This document shows positions 17,391 through 26,097 of a DNA stretch of 64,000 nt, in pieces (the first letter of the stretch is position 1; each line of letters begins with the position of its first letter). The position numbers and the translations under genes are program-made. The notes under the pieces were generated by a model. The model saw only the letters and a program-made list of their open reading frames with translations, searched no databases and was not told where the DNA came from. This DNA comes from RGIG7179 sp051893555 (GTDB lineage: Bacteria; Bacillota; Clostridia; Peptostreptococcales; Anaerovoracaceae): NCBI GenBank assembly GCA_051893555.1, contig JBJFHL010000076.1, positions 35,732-99,731 of the forward strand, in the 5' to 3' direction.

Positions 17391-18299
17391 ATGAATGATA
17401 TTTTAGAGAGAATTGAAAAAACAGGAATCGTTCCGGTGGTCGTTCTGGAAGATGCGGAAAAGGCAGTGCCGGTAGCAAAAGCGCTGCAGGCAGGCGGTAT
17501 TGACTGCGCGGAAGTGACCTTCCGGACGGCAGCGGCAGAAGAAGCCATTGGCAGAATTGCGGCTGAATGCCCTTCGATCCTTCTCGGTGCAGGAACGGTG
17601 CTGTCTGTGGACCAGGTGAAAAAAGCGGTAAATGCCGGCGCAAAATTCATCGTCACGCCTGGTTTTAATCCGTCCGTCGTTTCTTACTGCGTGGAGCATC
17701 AGATTCCGGTGGTACCGGGCTGTATGGATACCAACGCCATTGAGATGGCGTTGGAAATGGGGCTGGATACCGTGAAGTTCTTTCCGGCAGAGGCAGCCGG
17801 CGGGCTGAAAATGATGAAGGCGTTGGCAGGTCCTTATGTGAATCTGAAGTTTATTCCTACCGGTGGGGTAGGACAGGACAACCTTTGTGAATATCTTTCG
17901 TTTCAAAAGGTAATTGCATGTGGCGGAAGCTGGATGGTGAAGGGAGATCTCGTTCGTGCAGAGCGGTATGACGAAATCGAGAGACTCAGCCGGGAAGCAG
18001 TGGCAGCCATGCTGCATCTTCGGATTGGCAAAATCCAGGTCGGCAACATGTGCGAAAATCCTGCAGAACATGCAGATTTGCTGCATTCTGTATTCCAGCC
18101 GTCACAGACGAAAGAGGATGCAGAAGCGGAAGGATGTATTGAAATCCTTACGGATCATCTGGAGAGAGCGGTATATCATCTGGAAAAACAGGGCATTGCT
18201 TTCGATATGGATACAGCGGAACGGAATGAAAAGAAAATCAATTCTGTATTTTTGAAGAAAAAAGCAGGAGAATTCAGAATAAAGCTTGCAGAAAAATAA
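17391..18299 (+). CDS. eda: KDPG/KHG aldolase Eda, long form with C-terminal VOC-like extension
   Basis: Residues 1-205 form a class I KDPG aldolase: E41 in AEVTFRT, Schiff-base lysine K129 in TVKFFPAE, and the phosphate-binding segment PTGGVG. It splits KDPG to pyruvate and glyceraldehyde 3-phosphate. The usual enzyme is about 205-215 residues, but this one is 302. The extra C-terminal part (CIEILTDHLERAVYHLEKQG) resembles a half glyoxalase/VOC module, as in other clostridial long-form aldolases. A GGAGGAAG ribosome site precedes the ATG. The function of the extension is not known to me. Confidence 0.9.
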   Translation: MNDILERIEKTGIVPVVVLEDAEKAVPVAKALQAGGIDCAEVTFRTAAAEEAIGRIAAECPSILLGAGTVLSVDQVKKAVNAGAKFIVTPGFNPSVVSYCVEHQIPVVPGCMDTNAIEMALEMGLDTVKFFPAEAAGGLKMMKALAGPYVNLKFIPTGGVGQDNLCEYLSFQKVIACGGSWMVKGDLVRAERYDEIERLSREAVAAMLHLRIGKIQVGNMCENPAEHADLLHSVFQPSQTKEDAEAEGCIEILTDHLERAVYHLEKQGIAFDMDTAERNEKKINSVFLKKKAGEFRIKLAEK

Positions 18300-18349
18300 A
18301 ACACGGATTAAAGTAGGAATATAGATATCTTTTGAAAGGAAGAACCAGT

Positions 18350-19429
18350 ATGGATATTAACCTTCGGAGTAATTATAAATATGCCATTGCCTGTCCCACC
18401 AGCATGGGTGTGCGCATAACACCGGAAAACAGAATGGCAGTGCATAACAGCAATCGTTTCATCATGCAGTCTACCAGTGCAGAAAGCAATGTATTGAATG
18501 TTTCTTCTTCTCTTGGAAAGGAATGCCTGGTACTGACCCGTTTCGTAAAGGGCAGTCCTGTGGCGGAATTCATCAAGAGTGAGCTGCGGTCCAGAAATAT
18601 CCGCTATGAAGGCATCGATGTGGAGCAGGGCGGTCCATGGGGATATCGTCATCAGTTTAACATTGCAGATTCCGGATTTGGGCTTCGCGCGCCTCGTGTA
18701 TGGAATGACCGTGCAGGCGAAGTCGGAAGAACCCTTTCCATTGATGATTTTGATATTCCCCGGATTTTTGGAGAAGAGGGTGTGGGCATCCTTCATATCT
18801 CCGGGCTGATTGCAGCCATGAGTGAGGAAACCACCCGTTTCTGCCTGGCGGTTGCCAAAGCAGCGAAAGAATATGGAACGCTGGTCAGCTTCGATCTGAA
18901 TTACCGTGCTACATTCTGGAAAGGCAGAGAGGAAGAATTGCGGGAGGCGTTCCATCAGATCGCTTCTGCAGCTGATGTGCTGGTTGGAAACGAAGAAGAT
19001 TTCCAGCTGTGCCTTGGTTTCCGGGGACCGGAGGCCGGCGGAAAAGACCTGACATCCAAAATCAGCAGCTTTCAGGAGATGATCGGGCAGGTGAAAGAAA
19101 AATATTCCAATGCCAGAGTATTTGCAACCACCCTGCGTCAGGTCATCAGCGCCAATGAACATCTTTGGGGCGGCATTCTGCTGGCAGACGGTAAGTGGTG
19201 TATTGAAGAGCCACGTCCGATTCCTGTGATGGACCGGATCGGCGGCGGAGACGGATTCACCGGCGGTCTGCTGTATGGTCTGCTGCAGGGATGGGAGCCG
19301 GAAAAATGTCTCCAGTTCGGCTGGGCAACCGGTGTACTTGCTGCAAGCAGCCTCAATGATTATGCAGAGCCTGCCGACGAAAAGCAGGTTTGGGATATTT
19401 ATGCAGGAAATGCCCGCGTCCAGAGATAA
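18350..19429 (+). CDS. PfkB-family sugar kinase, second KDG-kinase-like paralogue
   Basis: 359 residues from MDINLRSN, behind a GAAAGGAAG site at 18333-18342. The fold is ribokinase-like with the C-terminal motif GGGDGFTGG (D301). The N-terminal substrate lid is divergent: the first glycine motif of KdgK (TFGGGEAN) is replaced by MQSTSAESN, so the substrate may differ from KDG. The gene lies directly before 6-phosphogluconate dehydrogenase, which makes a gluconate-type acid a reasonable candidate substrate. This is inference; no separate gluconate kinase is seen in the window. Confidence 0.8.
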   Translation: MDINLRSNYKYAIACPTSMGVRITPENRMAVHNSNRFIMQSTSAESNVLNVSSSLGKECLVLTRFVKGSPVAEFIKSELRSRNIRYEGIDVEQGGPWGYRHQFNIADSGFGLRAPRVWNDRAGEVGRTLSIDDFDIPRIFGEEGVGILHISGLIAAMSEETTRFCLAVAKAAKEYGTLVSFDLNYRATFWKGREEELREAFHQIASAADVLVGNEEDFQLCLGFRGPEAGGKDLTSKISSFQEMIGQVKEKYSNARVFATTLRQVISANEHLWGGILLADGKWCIEEPRPIPVMDRIGGGDGFTGGLLYGLLQGWEPEKCLQFGWATGVLAASSLNDYAEPADEKQVWDIYAGNARVQR

Positions 19430-19470
19430 TACAAGGGCAGGACCGAGGAAGAATACGAGGGAGAAAAGGA

Positions 19471-20931
19471 ATGAGCACAATCAGAAAAGCAGATATCGGA
19501 CTGGTCGGCCTGGCCGTTATGGGTGAAAATCTGGTTATGAATATGGAATCCAGAGGGTTTACCGTGGCCGTATATAACAGAACAACGGAAAAAGTGAAGA
19601 AGTTCACGGAAGGACGTGCAGCCGGAAAGAACATCATCGGCACATACAGCCTGGAGGAACTGGCAGCCAGCCTGGAAAAGCCGAGAAAAATCATGATGAT
19701 GGTGAAGGCAGGACAGCCTGTGGATGATCTTATCGAACAACTGCTGCCATACCTGGAAAAGGGAGATATACTGATCGACGGCGGCAACAGCCATTTTCCT
19801 GATACAATCCGCAGAACCGCTTACGTGGAAAGCAAAGGTCTCTTCTATGTGGGCAGCGGTGTTTCCGGCGGGGAGGAAGGTGCCCTGACCGGTCCGTCCC
19901 TTATGCCGGGCGGTTCGCCGGAGGCATGGCCATATGTAAAGCCAATCTTCCAGGCGATCTGTGCCAAAGTAGAGGATGGCAGCCCGTGCTGTGACTGGGT
20001 AGGAGAAAACGGCGCAGGCCATTTCGTAAAGATGGTCCACAACGGAATTGAATATGGTGATATGCAGCTGATCTGTGAAGCATATCAGCTGATGAAGGAT
20101 GGTCTGGGCATGTCTCCGGAGGAAATGCATGATGTGTTTGCAGCATGGAATGAAACCGAACTGGACAGCTATCTGATCGAAATCACCAGAGACATTCTGG
20201 GGTACAAAGATGAAAAGGGCGAGACGACGGTAAACTATATTCTTGACACCGCAGGGCAGAAAGGAACCGGTAAATGGACTGCAATTTCTGCGCTGGATGA
20301 AGGTGTGCCTCTGACTATGATCGGTGAAGCTGTTTTCGCACGGTGTCTGTCTGCCATGAAGGCAGAACGTGTGGAAGCAGCCAGAGTATTCCCGAAGGAA
20401 ATCCCGGCATTCGAGGGAGATAAAAAAGCCTTTATTGCGTCTATCCGCAAGGCACTGTATGCCAGCAAAATCATCTCCTATGCGCAGGGATATACGTTGA
20501 TGCGGACTGCTGCAAAGACTTATGGCTGGAATCTGAACTATGGCGGAATTGCGCTCATGTGGAGAGGGGGCTGCATTATCCGCAGCGTATTCCTGGGAAA
20601 GATCAAGGAAGCCTATGATAAGAATCCACAGCTGGAAAATCTGCTCCTGGATGACTATTTTGCAGATACGATCCGTCAGCTGATTCCCGCCTGGAGAGAA
20701 GTGGTGGCATATGCGGTAAAAGCGGGAATTCCTATGCCTGCATTCTCCTCTGCGCTGAACTATTTCGACGGATATACCACAGATACACTGCCGGCCAATC
20801 TGCTGCAGGCGCAGAGAGATTATTTTGGCGCCCATACTTATGAAAGAATCGATCAGCCGAGGGGTACATTTTTCCACACTAACTGGACAGGCCACGGCGG
20901 AAATACTTCTGCAGGAACGTATAATGCGTAG
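19471..20931 (+). CDS. gnd: 6-phosphogluconate dehydrogenase, decarboxylating
   Basis: 486 residues from MSTIRKADIG, preceded by GAGAAAAGGA. The N-terminal Rossmann motif is GLAVMGENLVMNM, the catalytic segment VGENGAGHFVKMVHNGIEY carries the expected Lys and Asn, and the C-terminal helical domain is full length. It oxidises 6-phosphogluconate to ribulose 5-phosphate, CO2 and NAD(P)H. Its presence inside a uronate island rather than a pentose phosphate operon suggests gluconate utilisation. The stop overlaps the next gene by 8 bases. Confidence 0.95.
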   Translation: MSTIRKADIGLVGLAVMGENLVMNMESRGFTVAVYNRTTEKVKKFTEGRAAGKNIIGTYSLEELAASLEKPRKIMMMVKAGQPVDDLIEQLLPYLEKGDILIDGGNSHFPDTIRRTAYVESKGLFYVGSGVSGGEEGALTGPSLMPGGSPEAWPYVKPIFQAICAKVEDGSPCCDWVGENGAGHFVKMVHNGIEYGDMQLICEAYQLMKDGLGMSPEEMHDVFAAWNETELDSYLIEITRDILGYKDEKGETTVNYILDTAGQKGTGKWTAISALDEGVPLTMIGEAVFARCLSAMKAERVEAARVFPKEIPAFEGDKKAFIASIRKALYASKIISYAQGYTLMRTAAKTYGWNLNYGGIALMWRGGCIIRSVFLGKIKEAYDKNPQLENLLLDDYFADTIRQLIPAWREVVAYAVKAGIPMPAFSSALNYFDGYTTDTLPANLLQAQRDYFGAHTYERIDQPRGTFFHTNWTGHGGNTSAGTYNA

Positions 20932-21838
20932 GCCAAAACCGGGGGAGGCAGCAGAACGGAAAGCATCGACGGCAGGCGTAATCGCACTGGATCTGGACGG
21001 GACCCTGCTAAATGGAGCAAAAGAGCTGACTCACGGAAACCGGAAGGTATTGCAGCAGGCTTTTGAAGCAGGTTGGGAGATCGTGCCTGCAACAGGAAGA
21101 TTTTACGGCGGCATGCCGGAGTGTATCCGGCAGCTGCCGTTTCTCCGTTATGCCATTACGATCAACGGCGCACGGGTCATCGAGCTGGAAAGCGGAAGTA
21201 CTTTGTACCAGGCTGCGATTCCATGGCAGCAGGCGATGGAGATCATGAAGTATCTGGACCGTCTTCCCGTGATCTATGACTGCTATATGGAGGACGCCGC
21301 ATGGATGACAGAGGCCATGAAAGGGAAAGTCGATGCGGTGATCGAGGATCCGGCGATCCGGCAGATGTATCATGTCCTTCGGCAGCCGGTTCCCGAATTG
21401 AAGACATTTCTGGCAGAACGCAGGCAGGACGTACAGAAAGTGCAGTTCTTTACACGGGACATGGAACTCCGGAAGAGACTCCTGCGTGAAATGGAGCTTC
21501 TGTTTCCGGACATTGCGGTTTCCAGTTCGTCTCCGCAGAATATTGAGATCAATCATAAAGATGCCGATAAGGGAAAAGCGCTTCAGGCACTGGCAGCCTC
21601 ACTGGCTGATCCGCCGAACCGCGAACAGAATGTGCCTGCAGTAAGAACAGTATCCTTCGGAGATGGCCTGAACGATGTCACAATGCTGCAGGCTGCCGAC
21701 ATCGGAATTGCCATGGAAAACGCAGCGGAAGAGGTAAAGGCTGCGGCTGACTGTGTCACACGGTCCTGCGAAGAGGATGGAGTGGCATGGGGGATTGTAC
21801 ATTACTGCTTCGATCAAAATCAGAAAGGGAACCGATAA
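20924..21838 (+). CDS. Cof-type HAD-IIB hydrolase, sugar phosphatase-like
   Basis: 304 residues from MRRPKPGEAA. HAD motif I is DLDGT (D23, D25), and motif IV is FGDGLNDVTML near the C-terminus, with a C2-type cap domain between them. The ATG at 20924 overlaps the gnd stop by 8 bases behind an AGGAA site. Members of this group dephosphorylate sugar phosphates or flavins with broad specificity. In this setting it may remove misphosphorylated sugar acids. Confidence 0.85.
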   Translation: MRRPKPGEAAERKASTAGVIALDLDGTLLNGAKELTHGNRKVLQQAFEAGWEIVPATGRFYGGMPECIRQLPFLRYAITINGARVIELESGSTLYQAAIPWQQAMEIMKYLDRLPVIYDCYMEDAAWMTEAMKGKVDAVIEDPAIRQMYHVLRQPVPELKTFLAERRQDVQKVQFFTRDMELRKRLLREMELLFPDIAVSSSSPQNIEINHKDADKGKALQALAASLADPPNREQNVPAVRTVSFGDGLNDVTMLQAADIGIAMENAAEEVKAAADCVTRSCEEDGVAWGIVHYCFDQNQKGNR

Positions 21839-21839
21839 T

Positions 21840-23114
21840 ATGGAACAGTTTATCTATGCAAACCAGGAGTCAGGTCTGACCCGGGAAGAAATCCGCACAG
21901 CTCTGATTTCCAGTCTGGAGGGACGCAGTCTGCGGCATGTGCTGATCATTCCCCCGGATTTCACCCGGTTTCACTCCAATGCGGGATATATAACCAATGT
22001 GTATTACCATACGCTGAAAGAACGGGGCTGCGAAGTGGATATTCTGCCGGCGCTGGGGACCCATGTGGCGATGACGGAGGAAGAAGCCGCAGGCATGTAC
22101 GGCGATATTCCTTTTGACGCATTCATACCGCACAACTGGCGGAACGATGTGGTTCGGCTGGGAGAAGTGCCTGCGGAGTATATGGAAAAGATCACTGAAA
22201 ATCTGTGGCACGATCCGGTCAGCGTGGAAATCAATAAACTGGTCATGGATGAAAAGTATGACCTGATCCTTTCTGTGGGGCAAGTGGTGCCCCATGAGGT
22301 TATCGGTATGGCGAACCATGCCAAGAATCTCTTTGTCGGTGTGGGCGGAAGCGATATGATCAATAAGAGTCATATGGTGGGTGCAGTCTACGGTATGGAA
22401 CGAATGATGGGGAAAGATCATACACCGGTTCGAAAAATACTGGACTACGGGCTGGAACACTTTCTCAGCAACCGCCCAATCCTTTTTGTTCTGACCGTCT
22501 GCACCGCACCGGGCGGAAACATCCGGACCCATGGACTGTTCATCGGAGATACTCGGAAGGTGCTGGAGGAAGCCATCGCATTGTCGCAGGAAAAGAATAT
22601 TGATTTCGTGGAAACGGGAATCAGAAAATGTGTGGTATATCTGGATCCGTCCGAATTCCGAAGCACCTGGCTTGGAAACAAGTCGGTTTACAGAACACGT
22701 ATGGCCATTGCGGACGGTGGAGAACTGCTGGTACTGGCACCGGGGGTGGAGCGATTTGGCGAAGATGAAACGGTGGATCATCTGATCCGTAAATACGGAT
22801 ACCGGGGGAGGATTCATACACTGGAGCAGTTTGAGAAACCGGAGAACCAGGATCTGCGGGATAATATGGGAGCAGCGGCTCATCTGATTCATGGATCCTC
22901 TGACGGACGATTTACCATCACGTATGCCGTGAAGAACATCAGCCGAAAGGAAATCGAATCCGTAGGATTTGCTTCTGCGGACTATGAAGAAATGGCGGCC
23001 CGCTATCATCCGGAAACACTGCAGTATGGGTACAACACCCTGCCGGACGGTGAGCAGATTTATTTCATTCCGAATCCGGCGCTTGGTTTATGGATCAACC
23101 GTGAGAAATTCTGA
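21840..23114 (+). CDS. Nickel-dependent LarA-family epimerase/racemase, possible gluconate/mannonate 2-epimerase
   Basis: 424 residues, LarA superfamily. Residues matching those that hold the nickel-pincer cofactor are present: D40 and R43 (PPDFTR), H75 (LGTH), H152 (VPHEVIG), K162 (NHAKN, matching the cofactor-binding lysine) and H178 (NKSHM). Family members racemise lactate or malate or epimerise sugar acids at C2, and one known group interconverts D-gluconate and D-mannonate. D-mannonate is the UxuB product here, and gnd lies two genes upstream, so GntE-type activity fits. Cofactor synthesis genes (larB, larC, larE) are not in the window. The gene follows the HAD stop by 1 base. Confidence 0.82.
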   Translation: MEQFIYANQESGLTREEIRTALISSLEGRSLRHVLIIPPDFTRFHSNAGYITNVYYHTLKERGCEVDILPALGTHVAMTEEEAAGMYGDIPFDAFIPHNWRNDVVRLGEVPAEYMEKITENLWHDPVSVEINKLVMDEKYDLILSVGQVVPHEVIGMANHAKNLFVGVGGSDMINKSHMVGAVYGMERMMGKDHTPVRKILDYGLEHFLSNRPILFVLTVCTAPGGNIRTHGLFIGDTRKVLEEAIALSQEKNIDFVETGIRKCVVYLDPSEFRSTWLGNKSVYRTRMAIADGGELLVLAPGVERFGEDETVDHLIRKYGYRGRIHTLEQFEKPENQDLRDNMGAAAHLIHGSSDGRFTITYAVKNISRKEIESVGFASADYEEMAARYHPETLQYGYNTLPDGEQIYFIPNPALGLWINREKF

Positions 23115-23190
23115 CGGCAGGGAGGACTGCATCGGGCCAGGTATTGAAATGCAGTGAGAATGTCCTGCGAGCGGATCCTGAAAAATAAGA

Positions 23191-23233
23191 AAACGAATTG
23201 TGCATGAAAAAAAGGTGCAATTCGTTTTTTTTC
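23191..23233 (+). terminator. Intrinsic terminator of the hexuronate operon
   Basis: A 10-bp stem (23191-23200 with 23218-23227) with a 17-base loop is followed by a long T-tract. It ends the run that includes the LarA-like gene. Confidence 0.85.
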
Positions 23234-23262
23234 TTTTGCAGGAAGGACAAGTGTGCTACAAT
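23234..23262 (+). promoter_or_regulatory. Extended -10 promoter before the inositol-phosphatase gene
   Basis: TGC plus TACAAT (23257-23262) is a good extended -10 element. The -35 (TTTTGC at 23234, 17-base spacing) is weak. Confidence 0.5.
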
Positions 23263-23312
23263 AGAAAAAGAACGAAAATTGTAACTCGAAAAAGCCGAAA
23301 AGGGAGAAGACA

Positions 23313-24098
23313 ATGAATGAAAAGAGTGATAGCCAGCTTCTGAAGGATGCCTCAGTGCAGGTAAAAAAAGCAGGGACGCTTCTTTTGGAACAGGTCCACA
23401 ATGATATGATCCGAAAAAAGGCACCAAAGGATTTTGTAACGGACATTGACACATCGGTACAGGAAACACTGCAGCGGGGACTGCGGAACCTGGCCCCGGA
23501 AATTCAGTTTATGGGAGAAGAAAAGGATAATTCGGATCTGGATCTTCGTAAACCGACCTGGATTCTGGATCCGGTGGACGGCACTCTGAATCTGATTCAC
23601 GGATTTCGCCACAGTGCGATTTCTCTGGCACTGGCGGTTCAAAAAGAGGTGGTGCTGGGCATTGTATATAACCCTTTCAGCGATGAAATGTTCATGGCTG
23701 TAAAGGGAGAGGGGGCATATCTCAATGACAGTCCGATTCATGTCAGTGGCTGTATGGAACTTTCTGAGGCAGTCTGTCTGGTAGGTACCAATCCGGCATA
23801 TCGGAAGAATTCCGAGCAGGTCTTCAGCCGCATTCGGAGGCTGTACGAAAACAGTGTGGATATTCGCAGAATGGGGTCTGCTGCTTTGGATCTGTGCTAT
23901 GTGGCCTGCGGCCGGGCAGACTGCTATGTGGAAGAAGGCCTTTTCCCATGGGATTATGCAGCCGGTATCCTGATCGTAAAAGAGGCAGGGGGAACGGTGA
24001 CAGATCTGCAGGGAGAAGAAGTTCGGATTGATTCAAACTGGGGGCATGTGACAATCAGCAACGGCATACTGCATGACAGACTGCTGCAGTTGGTATAA
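23313..24098 (+). CDS. Inositol monophosphatase-family phosphatase
   Basis: 261 residues of the IMPase/SuhB fold. The metal-binding motifs are E70 (MGEEKD), the WILDPVDGTLN block with D86 and D89, and the C-terminal PWDYAAG aspartate. Members hydrolyse inositol monophosphate, PAP or sugar phosphates, and the exact substrate is not readable. It has its own promoter after a terminator, and the amidohydrolase gene begins 16 bases after it. Confidence 0.87.
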   Translation: MNEKSDSQLLKDASVQVKKAGTLLLEQVHNDMIRKKAPKDFVTDIDTSVQETLQRGLRNLAPEIQFMGEEKDNSDLDLRKPTWILDPVDGTLNLIHGFRHSAISLALAVQKEVVLGIVYNPFSDEMFMAVKGEGAYLNDSPIHVSGCMELSEAVCLVGTNPAYRKNSEQVFSRIRRLYENSVDIRRMGSAALDLCYVACGRADCYVEEGLFPWDYAAGILIVKEAGGTVTDLQGEEVRIDSNWGHVTISNGILHDRLLQLV

Positions 24099-24114
24099 GA
24101 AGGGAGAAAATAAA

Positions 24115-25299
24115 ATGATTTGTATTAAAAACGGACTTGTAAATGATGCAGTAAATCGGGATGCTTACACCGCAGACATTCTGGTGTCCGGAACAGAGTC
24201 TGAACTGCCCGGAAAAATCATCGCTATCGGCACGAATCTGGAAATTCCGGAAGGGACGGAAATCATCGACGCATCCGGTCTGGAAGTGTATCCGGGCTTC
24301 GTGGAAGCACATTGCCATACCGGGTTGGACGGCCATGGCGCCGGACAGGTTCAGATGGATTATAACGAAGAGAACGATATCGTGACGCCGCAGCTGCGGG
24401 CCATCGATGGCATCAATCCCATGGATGAAGGCATGCGTGCGGCGGCACTGGCAGGCGTAACCACCGTCTGCACCGGACCGGGAAGCACCAATGTGCTGGG
24501 CGGCACATTCGCTGCGGTGAAAACCTGGGGGGACCGCATCGACAATATGATCGTAAAAGAAGCCATCGGCATGAAGTGCGCCTTCGGTGAAAATCCGAAG
24601 AACTGGCACAGCAAGTTTACCACAAGCCGGATGACAACGGCATTTTACCTGCGTCAGGCTCTGGCACAGGCAAAAGAGTATCTGGCAAAAAAGGAAGCCG
24701 CAGGTGACGATCCGGAAAAGCGTCCGGATCTGGACATGAAGATGGAGGCACTGATTCCGGTGCTGAAAAAGGAAATCCCGCTGAAGGCCCACGCCCATGC
24801 AGCACAGGATTTCTTTACCGCATTGCGGATTGCCAGAGAATTCGATGTGAATATCACGCTGGAGCATGTGACCGAGGGACATCTGGTGGCAGAGGAGCTG
24901 GCGAAGGAAAATGTGCCTCTGGCGGTAGGACCGACCCTGACAAGTGCTTCCAAATTTGAAATGCGCAATCTGAGCTGGCAGACGCCGAAAGTGCTGGCAG
25001 AAGCAGGATGCCAGGTTTCCATCATCACCGATGCCCAGGTGATCCCGCAGGAATTTCTGCCGGTATGTGCAGGAATTGCAGTGGAAGGCGGAATGGATCC
25101 GTTTATGGCACTGCAGGCCATCACTATCCATCCGGCCCGACACTGTCTCATTGCAGACCGGGTTGGTTCCCTGGAAGTGGGTAAGGATGCGGACATCGTT
25201 ATCGCGGACGGCAGCCCGCTGACCATACCGACGAAAATCCACTATGTGCTGATTGACGGCAAGGTCATCAAGTGCCCGGAAGATACACAGCTGAGATAG
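24115..25299 (+). CDS. Amidohydrolase, imidazolonepropionase/dipeptidase-like
   Basis: 394 residues from MICIKNGLVN, behind GAAGGGAGAA. It has the small N-terminal beta-sandwich and a TIM barrel with metal ligands H66 and H68 (EAHCHTG), a His in KAHAH, a His in LEHVTEG and an Asp in ITDAQ. This is the COG1228-like branch, which includes imidazolonepropionase and Xaa-Pro/Xaa-Arg dipeptidases. It is 9 bases upstream of proB, so it probably acts in proline or glutamate metabolism, perhaps on a dipeptide or cyclic amide. The substrate is not determined. Confidence 0.82.
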   Translation: MICIKNGLVNDAVNRDAYTADILVSGTESELPGKIIAIGTNLEIPEGTEIIDASGLEVYPGFVEAHCHTGLDGHGAGQVQMDYNEENDIVTPQLRAIDGINPMDEGMRAAALAGVTTVCTGPGSTNVLGGTFAAVKTWGDRIDNMIVKEAIGMKCAFGENPKNWHSKFTTSRMTTAFYLRQALAQAKEYLAKKEAAGDDPEKRPDLDMKMEALIPVLKKEIPLKAHAHAAQDFFTALRIAREFDVNITLEHVTEGHLVAEELAKENVPLAVGPTLTSASKFEMRNLSWQTPKVLAEAGCQVSIITDAQVIPQEFLPVCAGIAVEGGMDPFMALQAITIHPARHCLIADRVGSLEVGKDADIVIADGSPLTIPTKIHYVLIDGKVIKCPEDTQLR

Positions 25300-25308
25300 A
25301 GGGATACT

Positions 25309-26097
25309 ATGAGAATTGTAGTTAAAGTCGGAACATCCACCCTGGCCCACGTGGCCACAGGGCATTTGAATATACGTCATATGGAAAAGCTGTGCAAGGT
25401 GCTGAGCGACGTGAAGAACGCAGGACATGAGGTGATCCTGGTTTCTTCCGGTGCCATCGGCATGGGCATGGGCAAGCTGGGACTTTCCCGCAGGCCGGAT
25501 ACCCTTCCCGGCAAGCAGGCGGCGGCAGCCGTAGGCCAGTGCGAGCTGATGTATACCTATGATAAACTGTTTTCGGAGTATAACCACACGGTGGCACAGC
25601 TCCTTCTGACCGCGTCAGATATTAACGATGATGGACGGCGGGAAAACTTCACCAACACCATGAACACGCTGCTGGATCTTCATGCCCTTCCTGTTGTGAA
25701 TGAAAATGATACGGTTGCCACGGAGCAGATCGTCATCGGAGATAATGATACCCTGGGCGCAGTAGTGGCCCGGGAGGTAGAGGCAGACCTGTATGTCATC
25801 CTTTCGGATATCGACGGTCTGTACACAGCAGACCCGAATAAAGATCCGGATGCGAAGCTGATCCCGCTGGTTTCAGAGATCACGGAAGAACTGAAGGCAG
25901 CGGCCGGCGGCAGCAGCGGAAGTCTGGGCACCGGCGGCATGGTGACCAAGCTGGAGGCGGCGGAAATCGCTGTAAACGCCGGATGTGACATGATCATTAC
26001 CAACGGACGGGATCCATATATCTTGTACGATATTATGGACGGAAAGCCGGTGGGGACCCGGTTTGCAGCCAGAAGAAAGGAGAAAGACCTGCGATGA
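25309..26097 (+). CDS. proB: Glutamate 5-kinase ProB
   Basis: 262 residues, the short form without a C-terminal PUA domain. The amino acid kinase fold is clear: VVKVGTSTL at the N-terminus, VSSGAIGMGMGKLG, the glutamate/proline-binding segment NENDTV, and GTGGMVTKLEAA near the end. It phosphorylates glutamate in the first step of proline synthesis and is usually inhibited by proline. Its stop overlaps proA as ATGA. Confidence 0.96.
   Translation: MRIVVKVGTSTLAHVATGHLNIRHMEKLCKVLSDVKNAGHEVILVSSGAIGMGMGKLGLSRRPDTLPGKQAAAAVGQCELMYTYDKLFSEYNHTVAQLLLTASDINDDGRRENFTNTMNTLLDLHALPVVNENDTVATEQIVIGDNDTLGAVVAREVEADLYVILSDIDGLYTADPNKDPDAKLIPLVSEITEELKAAAGGSSGSLGTGGMVTKLEAAEIAVNAGCDMIITNGRDPYILYDIMDGKPVGTRFAARRKEKDLR

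Noticed and set aside
24055..25587. A 510-residue open frame on the minus strand
   Set aside because: Opposite the amidohydrolase and proB, without ribosome site or domain.
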